DNA of 40,744 nucleotides, taken from NCBI GenBank assembly GCA_903876615.1, contig CAIRAS010000210.1:1-40744 (forward strand), read 5' to 3'. The stretch's first letter is position 1, and each line of letters opens with the position of its first letter. The stretch is from an uncultured Holophagaceae bacterium (lineage in GTDB: Bacteria; Acidobacteriota; Holophagae; Holophagales; Holophagaceae). The notes beneath the pieces were generated by a model. The model worked only from the letters and a program-made list of their open reading frames with translations. It did no database searches and was not told the origin of the DNA. The translations under genes and the position numbers were made by a program. Positions 24,518 to 30,865 of this stretch are shown one piece after another.

Positions 24518-24865
24518 ATGCGACGCCACTCCCTGGCTTTGGCCTTGGCCATGCCAGCCCTCGTGCTCAGTGCCGGGACGACGAAGTCCCCGAAGCGCAG
24601 TTCCGGCCCCGTCAGGTCAGCCAAGGAGGCCAAGACCATCGCCGAGCAGGAGACCGGCGGCAAGGCCGTCTCGGCTCGGCGCATCCCCCTCAATGGCGCC
24701 TCCGGCGGCTGGGAAGTGGAGGTCCACATGCCCCGCGAAACCAAGGGTTGGCGATGCGTCATCGATGCGGATACGCACCTGGTCCACAGCAAGACCCGCA
24801 TCGAACAGCCCGGGGCCAAGGGCAAGTCCGAAGGCCCGATCCGCGTGGTCAAGGGAGCCGGCTGA
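24518..24865 (+). CDS. Small secreted PepSY-like protein
   Basis: 115 residues. N-terminal signal peptide (about 1-19, RRHSLALALAMPALVLSAG). The mature part contains one PepSY-like unit: AKEAKTIAEQETGGKAVSARRIPL, then GGWEVEVHMP and WRCVIDADTHLVHSKTRI. This is the helix, strand (WEVEV) and 'VDADTGxVL'-like strand order of that domain. PepSY modules are found in periplasmic peptidase inhibitors and metal/redox sensor proteins. A basic, Gly-rich tail follows. Single gene with its own promoter. The domain call is from pattern only. Confidence 0.6.
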   Translation: MRRHSLALALAMPALVLSAGTTKSPKRSSGPVRSAKEAKTIAEQETGGKAVSARRIPLNGASGGWEVEVHMPRETKGWRCVIDADTHLVHSKTRIEQPGAKGKSEGPIRVVKGAG

Positions 24866-24941
24866 AGGTCGCTGCCCGGTCCCCACTGGCGATTCACCGG
24901 TTTTTCCCTGCTCAGGCCCTGCTTTGGTTGACAGTCGGGCC

Positions 24942-24947
24942 TAGAAT
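24942..24947 (+). promoter_or_regulatory. -10-like box of the SPFH gene
   Basis: TAGAAT, 35 bp before the ATG. A perfect TTGACA lies at 24928-24933, but only 8 bp upstream, too close to act as its -35. Confidence 0.3.
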
Positions 24948-24982
24948 CATACCCGTGGCCAATGCCACTAGGAGACTGACAC

Positions 24983-26035
24983 ATGGGTCTGATGGACTGG
25001 GGCAAAGCCCAATTCCTCGACATCCTCGAGTGGCTGGATGATTCCAACGACACGCTGGCGTGGCGCTTCCCCATGCGGGGACAGGAGATCCAGAACGGCG
25101 GCAAGCTGGTCGTCCGGGAGAGCCAGGAGGCTGTCTTCATCAACGAAGGCCAGCTGGCCGACGTGTTCAAGCCAGGCACGCACAACCTGACCACCCAGAA
25201 CCTGCCGGTCCTGGCCACCTTGAAGGGCTGGAAGTACGGTTTCGAAAGCCCCTTCAAGAGCGATGTCTACTTCATCTCCACCAAGCTCTACAACGACCTG
25301 AAGTGGGGCACATCCAACCCGATCATGATGCGGGACGCCGACTTCGGCATGCTGCGCATCCGGGCCTTCGGCATCTACTCCATCAAGGTGGTGGACGCCG
25401 GCACCTTCCTCAAGCAGCTCGTGGGCACCAACGGTGTCTACACCGTGCCTGACATCTCCGAGCAGCTCCGCAAGACCATCATGAGCCGCTTCACGGACGC
25501 CCTGGGCGAGGCCAAGATTCCCGCCCTGGACCTGGCCGCGAAGTACGACGAGCTGTCGGAGTTCGTGAAGCAGAAGCTGCAGGAAGAGTTCAAGACCATG
25601 GGTCTGGAGCTGTCCAAGTTCTTCGTGGAGAACATCAGTCTCCCCGAGGAAGTGGAAGCCATGATGGACAAGCGCACCGGCGTGGGCATGATGGCCCCCG
25701 TCATGGGCGCCTATACCCAGATGCAGGTGGCCGATGCCATCCCCCTGGCCGCCCAGAATCCCAGCGGCATCGCGGGCATGGGCATGGGCGTGGGCCTGGG
25801 CTTCGGCATGGGCAACGTCATGGGCCAGCAGATGACCGGTGCCGCCCAGCAGATGGGTCAGCAGCCCTTCCCCGGCGGCAACGCCGCGGCTCCGGCGGCC
25901 CCGGCTGCCCCAGCCAAGTCGCTCAAGGAGGAGCTAACGGACCTGAAGGAGCTCTTCGACGGCCAGCTCATCAACCAGGCAGAGTTCGACGCCTCCCGGG
26001 CCGTAATCATGAAGAAGCACGGCATGGGCAGCTAA
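24983..26035 (+). CDS. SPFH-domain protein with C-terminal SHOCT motif (YdjI-like)
   Basis: 350 residues. N-terminal half resembles the 'virion core protein'/YdjI-type SPFH family: WLDDSNDTLAWRFPMRGQEIQNGGKLVVRESQEAVFINEGQLADVFKPGTHNLTTQNLPV, then FGMLRIRAFGIYSIKV and a helical segment with KQKLQEEFKTMGLELSKFFVENISLPEEVE. A Gly/Met/Gln/Ala-rich linker (about 240-310) follows. The end, SLKEELTDLKELFDGQLINQAEFDASRAVIMKK, is a SHOCT oligomerisation motif. SPFH proteins build large membrane-associated or cytosolic assemblies; B. subtilis YdjI belongs to a membrane-stress-linked operon. GGAG lies 8 nt before the ATG. It is a single gene here. Confidence 0.8.
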   Translation: MGLMDWGKAQFLDILEWLDDSNDTLAWRFPMRGQEIQNGGKLVVRESQEAVFINEGQLADVFKPGTHNLTTQNLPVLATLKGWKYGFESPFKSDVYFISTKLYNDLKWGTSNPIMMRDADFGMLRIRAFGIYSIKVVDAGTFLKQLVGTNGVYTVPDISEQLRKTIMSRFTDALGEAKIPALDLAAKYDELSEFVKQKLQEEFKTMGLELSKFFVENISLPEEVEAMMDKRTGVGMMAPVMGAYTQMQVADAIPLAAQNPSGIAGMGMGVGLGFGMGNVMGQQMTGAAQQMGQQPFPGGNAAAPAAPAAPAKSLKEELTDLKELFDGQLINQAEFDASRAVIMKKHGMGS

Positions 26036-26060
26036 ACCCGGATTTGGTTTCTTTTCCCAT

Positions 26061-26084
26061 CTGAGGCGGCGCAAGCCGCCTCAG
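26061..26084. terminator. 10-bp hairpin with GCAA loop between convergent genes
   Basis: Perfect inverted repeat CTGAGGCGGC-GCAA-GCCGCCTCAG. It overlaps the stop codon of the minus-strand CDF gene and lies 25 bp after the SPFH stop. There is no U-tract on either strand, so a bidirectional terminator is likely only if this organism tolerates weak U-tracts; it may instead protect 3' ends. Confidence 0.5.
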
Positions 26085-27031
26085 TGCTGTCCGCCGCACT
26101 CGTGGTGATCTTGCGCTTCCTGATCGTGCTGGTGCAGGAAGCGGTGGTGGTGCCGCTCCGCCATGGCCGGGGTCTCGAAGTGCAGGGTCAGGTGCCGGAC
26201 GTCGAAGCGCTCCGCCAGCAGGTGCTCGATGCGGTGCTGGTGGGCCTCGGTGTCCACGAGCTGCTCCGCCTCCACGATGACGTGGGCGGTGCAGACTGTC
26301 AGGTGGCTGCAGACGCGCCAGGAGCGGAGGTCCTCCACGCCGAGGACACCGGGTAGCCGCAGCAGCTCCGCCCTGGCCTCCTCGTGGTCGAAGGCGGCGC
26401 GGTGCATGAGAATCCCAAAAGCGTCCCGCAGCAGCAGGTAGGCCCCGCGGAGGATGAGCGCGGCGATGGCCGCCGCCAGGAGGGGGTCCACCCAGCGCCA
26501 GCCGGTGAACCGGATCACCACCATGCCGAGCATCACGGCCAGGTTGGCCAGGCTGTCCCCCAAGGCGTGCAGGTAGGCGCTGCGCAGGTTGAGATCCCGC
26601 TCCTGCCGGGAGCCTTCCGAAGGCACCAGCACCCGGGTGGCCGCCAGGTTCAGGACCAGGCCCAGCCCCGAGAACCCGATGGCCCAACCCAGCAGGATGG
26701 GATGGGGATGCCGCAGGCGGTTCCAGGCCTCCACCAGGACCGCAACCGCCAGCACCACGAGGAGCAGCCCCCCCAGCAGCGTGTTGAAGATCTCGATCCG
26801 GTGCCAGCCGTAGGTCCAGCGGTCACAGGGCTCACGGCGGTTCGCCACCCGGATGCTGCCCAGGGCGAGCAGGTTCACCACCGTATCGTTCAGGTTCTCC
26901 AGGCTGTCGGACACGAGCCCCAGGGAGCCCGTCCAGATGCCCCCCAGCCCCTGGACCAGGAAGTTCAGGCCGAAGATCAGCGAGCTGAGACCGAGCCTCC
27001 CGGTGGTGGTGGGGCCATGCGAGTGGCTCAT
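26081..27031 (-). CDS. CDF-family metal cation efflux protein
   Basis: 316 residues, six hydrophobic segments and a cytosolic C-terminal domain of about 100 residues. His-rich ends (MSHSHG at the start; HHHRFLHQHDQEAQDHHECGGQH at the end) fit a divalent-metal/proton antiporter. In TM2 the usual D-x-x-H-x-x-x-D reads D42-S-L-E45-N-L-N-D49, so His is replaced by Glu; TM5 keeps H155-A-L-G-D159. This alters the canonical zinc site and may change metal selectivity. The start overlaps the stop of the hydratase gene (ATGA), so it is translated with that gene. An alternative specific metal (Zn, Cd, Fe, Mn) cannot be assigned. Confidence 0.85.
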   Translation of the reverse strand: MSHSHGPTTTGRLGLSSLIFGLNFLVQGLGGIWTGSLGLVSDSLENLNDTVVNLLALGSIRVANRREPCDRWTYGWHRIEIFNTLLGGLLLVVLAVAVLVEAWNRLRHPHPILLGWAIGFSGLGLVLNLAATRVLVPSEGSRQERDLNLRSAYLHALGDSLANLAVMLGMVVIRFTGWRWVDPLLAAAIAALILRGAYLLLRDAFGILMHRAAFDHEEARAELLRLPGVLGVEDLRSWRVCSHLTVCTAHVIVEAEQLVDTEAHQHRIEHLLAERFDVRHLTLHFETPAMAERHHHRFLHQHDQEAQDHHECGGQH

Positions 27032-27816
27032 CAGTCCCCCCGGTAGCGGGGCTTGCGCTTCTCGCGGAAGGCGGCCAGTCCCTCCAGCCTGTCCCGGGTG
27101 GGAATGACCTGGGCATAGCAGGCCCGCTCGACGGCCAGGCCCGCAGCCAGGTCCATGTTCTGGCTGGCGTTGATGGCCACCTTGGCCATGCGCAGGGCCA
27201 CAGGACCATTGGGCAGGATCTCCCGGGCCAGCGCCAGGGCAGCTTCCAGGGCTGTCCCCGCGGGCACCAGCCGGTCCACCACGCCTAGGCGCTCCGCCTC
27301 GGCTGCGCCGATGCGGCGGGACGTGAAGATCAGCTCCTTGGCCCGGGAGGCGCCAATGAGCCGGGGCAGCCGCTGGGTTCCCCCGGCCCCGGGAATGATG
27401 GCCAGGGCCGTCTCCACCAGGCCAAGGCTCGCCTGAGCCCCTGCCACCCGGAGATCCGCCGCGAGGGCGAGTTCCATCCCCCCACCGACGGCCACGCCCT
27501 CCAGGACGGCGATGACAGGTACCGGCAGGCTCTCCAGGTCCGTGAAGGCGGTCTGCAGCCCCTGCACCAGCCCGGCGACCTCGGTCTGGGCAACCGTCGC
27601 CCGCTCCTTGAGGTCCGCGCCCGGACAGAAGACCCCCTCCACCAGGCTGTGGAGCACCACCACTCGGACGGAGGGATCGGTGCGAAGCCTGGCCACGGCC
27701 TCGCGGAACTCGGACATGAGCTGCCGCCCGAGCGCGTTCTTCGCCGCGGGACGGTCCAGGCCCAGGAGGATGATGCCCTCGTCTTCACCGGCAAGCGCTT
27801 CGACCCGAATCTCCAT
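27031..27816 (-). CDS. Enoyl-CoA hydratase, methylglutaconyl-CoA hydratase (AUH/LiuC)-like
   Basis: 261-residue crotonase. It is very close in pattern to AUH, the leucine-degradation hydratase: VFCPGADLKERATV, LESLPVPVIAVLEGVAVGGGMELALAADLRV, the oxyanion-hole GGG, LGLVETALAIIPGAGGTQRLPRLIG with the catalytic Glu of VETALAI, RAKELIFTSRRI, ACYAQVIPTRDRLEGLAAFREKRKPRYRG. This suggests conversion of 3-methylglutaconyl-CoA to HMG-CoA, although broader short-chain specificity is possible. It overlaps the CDF gene downstream (ATGA) and a 35-residue biotinyl-like miniprotein upstream (TGATG). The methylcrotonyl-CoA carboxylase expected in the same pathway is not in the window. Confidence 0.85.
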   Translation of the reverse strand: MEIRVEALAGEDEGIILLGLDRPAAKNALGRQLMSEFREAVARLRTDPSVRVVVLHSLVEGVFCPGADLKERATVAQTEVAGLVQGLQTAFTDLESLPVPVIAVLEGVAVGGGMELALAADLRVAGAQASLGLVETALAIIPGAGGTQRLPRLIGASRAKELIFTSRRIGAAEAERLGVVDRLVPAGTALEAALALAREILPNGPVALRMAKVAINASQNMDLAAGLAVERACYAQVIPTRDRLEGLAAFREKRKPRYRGD

Positions 27817-27923
27817 CAGGTCAGCTCGACGCTGACAAGGGGCCTCGGCGGCCCCACCACGTCGCCTTCGGCCCGGCAGGCCGCCAGCACCTTCCCCGCC
27901 ATCTCCGCTCGCAGCGTGGCCAT
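27816..27923 (-). CDS. 35-residue biotinyl/lipoyl-like miniprotein, lacking the acceptor lysine
   Basis: Small reading frame ending in TGATG, which overlaps the hydratase start by one base. Its sequence matches the first two-thirds of a biotinyl domain: LRAEMAGKVLAACRAEGDVV, then RPLVSVE, aligning with the A-x-M-x-G-K-V...EGD-x-V...PLVxxE pattern. It stops (VELT) exactly where EAMK would follow. It is thus either a truncated carrier-protein gene used for coupling, or a remnant. A weak GGGG precedes the ATG by 6 nt. It follows another lysine-less biotinyl-like gene by 41 bp on the same strand. Confidence 0.45.
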   Translation of the reverse strand: MATLRAEMAGKVLAACRAEGDVVGPPRPLVSVELT

Positions 27924-27964
27924 CAGCACCCCATGCAAAGGACGTCTGGCCCCAGTGTAGCCAG

Positions 27965-28201
27965 CTACTCGTCCCGGTCGGAGTCGCCGATCACCACGAG
28001 GTCGTCATCCTCGTAGGCGAAGTCGCCCTCCTCGATGAGGACCTCCCGCACCTTCCCCCCTTCCGGGGCGTTGATGTAGAACGAGGTGCGGGAAGCATCC
28101 GTGCCCTCGAGAATCATCAAGGGCTCATCCTCTTCCACTTCCTGGCCGGGGCGGACGAGAACATCCACCACGTAGCCCGGCCATTCCGCCCGCACGATCA
28201 T
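27965..28201 (-). CDS. Biotin/lipoyl-attachment-like small protein without the acceptor lysine
   Basis: 78 residues from ATG 28201 (GGGGG 6 nt upstream; a GTG 15 bp earlier is possible). The whole protein looks like one biotinyl/lipoyl domain: IVRAEWPGYVVDVLVRPGQEVEEDEPLMILEGTDA, then INAPEGGKVREVLIEEGDFAYEDDDLVVIGD, i.e. the two symmetric halves of the barrel. The hairpin that normally carries EAMKM is EGTDASRTSFY, with no Lys. It therefore cannot be biotinylated or lipoylated at the usual place. It might be a structural partner or a decoy. It heads the minus-strand cluster with the 35-residue protein, the hydratase and the CDF gene. Confidence 0.75.
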   Translation of the reverse strand: MIVRAEWPGYVVDVLVRPGQEVEEDEPLMILEGTDASRTSFYINAPEGGKVREVLIEEGDFAYEDDDLVVIGDSDRDE

Positions 28202-28330
28202 TCTGTCCCCCTTCACCGTTCTGCGACCTTGGCGGGGAGAGTATGGCGCACTGGGAGACTGCGCAAGGGGCAGAACCCTTTCTTTTCGTCACATCTGGTC
28301 TCTGAGATACTGAAAGGCTTGGAGGATTGA

Positions 28331-29431
28331 ATGGCTGTCGCCTGTGGCATCGTGGGTCTGCCCAATGTAGGAAAGTCCACCCTTTTCAACGCCCTTACCC
28401 GCGCTGGCGCGGCCTCGGCCAACTATCCCTTCTGCACCATCGAGCCGAATACGGGGGTGGTGGACGTGCCCGACCCAAGGCTGGCGGTCCTCGCGGGGAT
28501 CGTCAAACCCCAGCGGGTCCTCCCGGCGGCTCAGGAATTTGTGGACATCGCCGGACTGGTCCGGGGGGCCAGCAAGGGCGAGGGCCTTGGCAACGCCTTC
28601 CTCGGCCACATCCGGGAGACCGACGCCATCGTCCAGGTGGTCCGGTGCTTCGAGGACAGCAACGTCACCCACGTGGAGGGCGGCGTCCACCCTGAGCGGG
28701 ACATCAGCATCATCGAGACCGAGCTGGTGATCAAGGACCTGGATGCTGTGGAGAAGGGCCTGGAGCGCCATCGGAAGGTGGCCAAGACTGGCAACAAAGA
28801 GTCCGTGGCCATGGTGGCGGTGCTGGAGCGGGTCTTCGCCGCCCTGGACGCCGGCCAGTGGGCCCGCACCGCCGGCCTGAGCGCCGATGAGAAGGTTCTG
28901 GTCAAGTCCTATGGCCTACTCACCCTGAAGCCGACGCTGTTTGTCGGGAATATCGGGGAGGAGGACATTCGGGATCCCGAAGCCAACCCGCACTACCGGA
29001 GCCTCCAGGCTCTGGCCGCCGCCCGCCAGGCCCCCTGCATCCCCATCTGCTCCAAGCTCGAAGCAGAGATCCAGGACCTGCCCGAAGAGGACCGCCCCCT
29101 CTTCCTGGAGGAGGCCGGCCTGGCTGAGCCTGGCCTGAATGTGCTGATCCACGCCAGCTATGACCTCCTGGGTCTCCAGACCTACTTCACGGCGGGCGTC
29201 AAGGAAGTCCGGGCCTGGACCATCCACCAGGGCGACACCGCCCCTCAGGCTGCGGGCGTCATCCACACCGACTTCGAGAAGGGCTTTATCCGGGCCCAGG
29301 TCATCGCCTACGACGACTTCATCCAGTGCGGCGGCGAGCAGGGCGCCAAGGATGCCGGCAAGATGCGGACCGAAGGCAAGGACTACATCGTGAAGAACGG
29401 CGACCTGATGAACTTCCTATTTAACGTCTAG
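28331..29431 (+). CDS. ychF: Ribosome-associated GTPase/ATPase YchF
   Basis: 366 residues, the family length. P-loop GLPNVGKST (9-17), [36 protein letters not shown], the degenerate G4 (GNIGEED in place of NKxD, as in YchF, which prefers ATP), and a C-terminal TGS domain with [47 protein letters not shown]. YchF binds ribosomes and affects stress responses and translation. GGAGG lies 5 nt before the ATG. An upstream AGATACT at about 28305 may be the -10. It is divergent from the biotinyl-like gene. Confidence 0.96.
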   Translation: MAVACGIVGLPNVGKSTLFNALTRAGAASANYPFCTIEPNTGVVDVPDPRLAVLAGIVKPQRVLPAAQEFVDIAGLVRGASKGEGLGNAFLGHIRETDAIVQVVRCFEDSNVTHVEGGVHPERDISIIETELVIKDLDAVEKGLERHRKVAKTGNKESVAMVAVLERVFAALDAGQWARTAGLSADEKVLVKSYGLLTLKPTLFVGNIGEEDIRDPEANPHYRSLQALAAARQAPCIPICSKLEAEIQDLPEEDRPLFLEEAGLAEPGLNVLIHASYDLLGLQTYFTAGVKEVRAWTIHQGDTAPQAAGVIHTDFEKGFIRAQVIAYDDFIQCGGEQGAKDAGKMRTEGKDYIVKNGDLMNFLFNV

Positions 29432-29480
29432 GATTCAATACCTGCCGCTCCCGGCCCGATGCCAAGGGTAAGGCGGATAG

Positions 29481-30731
29481 ATGAACCAGGGCAAAGCAGG
29501 AGCTGGGTCGGGGCGCGGAGCGCCGATGGAAGACCCTGCTCAAATTCAGCAGACCATGCTGAACCTGATTCAGCTGGAGACCGAATTCCCCATCAAGGTG
29601 GAGGGCACCCACACCCTCCCCTACACCGCCCGGATCGCTCACCTGGACGCCTCGCAGGGGATGCTCCACCTCAAGCTCATCCGGCCCCTGCCCCACGAGA
29701 TGGCCCCGGGCGCCCTCTTCGAGATGGTCTTCTCGGTGGGTGAGCAGCGCTTCGAGGCGCCCACCGTCTTCAGTGGCCGCGAGGCCTACCTGCTCTACCG
29801 GTTCGCCCTCCCCACTCAGATGGTTCCTTCGGACCGCCGCCGACACAAGCGCTACCCCTTCCGCCCCCGGGAGAAGGCCTATGTGGTGGTCCAGGACGGG
29901 ACCGTTCCCGGCCACGGCCTCTCGGGTCCCCTGGTGAACCTCTCCCTGGGTGGGCTGGCCTTTCGGGTGGACCGCGTCATGCGCCTGGATGACCACCTGC
30001 GTGTGACGCCGGGGCCCGGCTTTTTCGAGCGGGGCAAGGCCTTCCCCATGCTCAAGATCCGGGACCTGCCAAAGCTCCCGGTCTTCGAGGCCCGCGGGAT
30101 CCTCGCCAACGCCTACGAGCGCGGCGGAGAGACCATCGTGGGCATCCAGTTCGGGGAGCTTGGGGAAGACGAGTTGAGAGAGCTCCAGGCCGTTCTCAAC
30201 CTGCGCGACCTCGTCCAGCGATCCACCCCCGGGCTTCCCGGAGAGGCCCCTCGGGATGGCAGTCCCCGGAGTCCAGCGGAGCCGAAGGGCCCCGCCGCGC
30301 GGATCTCCCCGGCCGGCAGCCAGACCCCGGATGCCCTGCGGCAGCTGGGCCGCCGGAGCACCCGGCTCCTGCTCGTGATGGCCCCCGGACCCGATCGCGA
30401 ACAGGTCTGCGGGGCTCTGGGCAGCCAGGGGTTCCTGCGCCTGGAGACCCTGGACTCCCTGGATCAGGCCCTGGCGGACCTCCGCTCCAATCAGGGCGCC
30501 ACGCTGCCTATGGTGCTGCTTGAGCTCGGCCCGGACGGCAGCACATCCGTGGGGGACCTCCAGGTCCTTCAGCAGGAGCTGGGTGAGCGCAAGGATCTGC
30601 AGGTGGTCCTGCTTGCCCGTGGTGAAGGGGCCCCCGACTTGCTGGATCCGATCTTCCCTTTCCTGCCCTGGCCCACGGTCGAGGATCCCTCCTGGCCCCT
30701 CCTCCTAGACGAGCTGGCAGGGCTGCTCTAG
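29481..30731 (+). CDS. PilZ-domain protein with C-terminal pseudo-receiver domain
   Basis: 416 residues in three parts. N-terminal beta domain of YcgR/PilZN type (about 30-115). PilZ domain (about 117-245) with the c-di-GMP motifs RRHKR (R120-x-x-x-R124) and NLSLGG (N153-x-S-x-x-G158), so c-di-GMP binding is likely. A Pro/Ser/Arg linker (about 245-290) leads to a receiver-like domain (about 293-416). In it LLLVMAPGPD matches strand 1, and VLLELGPDG is where the phospho-acceptor strand should be; the Asp is replaced by Glu348, and the acidic pair after strand 1 is missing. It is therefore probably not phosphorylated. ychF ends 50 bp upstream. Convergent with the kinase-beta-helix gene. Confidence 0.85.
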   Translation: MNQGKAGAGSGRGAPMEDPAQIQQTMLNLIQLETEFPIKVEGTHTLPYTARIAHLDASQGMLHLKLIRPLPHEMAPGALFEMVFSVGEQRFEAPTVFSGREAYLLYRFALPTQMVPSDRRRHKRYPFRPREKAYVVVQDGTVPGHGLSGPLVNLSLGGLAFRVDRVMRLDDHLRVTPGPGFFERGKAFPMLKIRDLPKLPVFEARGILANAYERGGETIVGIQFGELGEDELRELQAVLNLRDLVQRSTPGLPGEAPRDGSPRSPAEPKGPAARISPAGSQTPDALRQLGRRSTRLLLVMAPGPDREQVCGALGSQGFLRLETLDSLDQALADLRSNQGATLPMVLLELGPDGSTSVGDLQVLQQELGERKDLQVVLLARGEGAPDLLDPIFPFLPWPTVEDPSWPLLLDELAGLL

Positions 30732-30750
30732 TCCCAACCGGGAGTTCTGC

Positions 30751-30865
30751 GCTCCGCGCCTCCAGCTGTCGCAACGCCATGCGTTGCTCCCGCACGCCTT
30801 CGGCTGACGGAGCTGGAGCCTCCCCTCGGACCCCCGCACTCGCATCGGGCGGAGCCCGCCCTTCG
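30751..30865. repeat. Nested inverted repeats in convergent spacer (REP-like candidate)
   Basis: Between two convergent stops. Outer arms CTCCAGCT (30760-30767) and AGCTGGAG (30811-30818); inside, a perfect GCAACGC-CAT-GCGTTGC hairpin (30771-30787). Near the right end is GGGCGG-AGC-CCGCCC (30847-30861). Such palindrome clusters in convergent spacers are typical of interspersed repeats. No second copy is seen in this window. Confidence 0.5.

Noticed and set aside
24928..24947. TTGACA followed by TAGAAT as a full promoter of the SPFH gene
   Set aside because: Spacer is 8 bp, too short for sigma70; only the -10-like box was kept.
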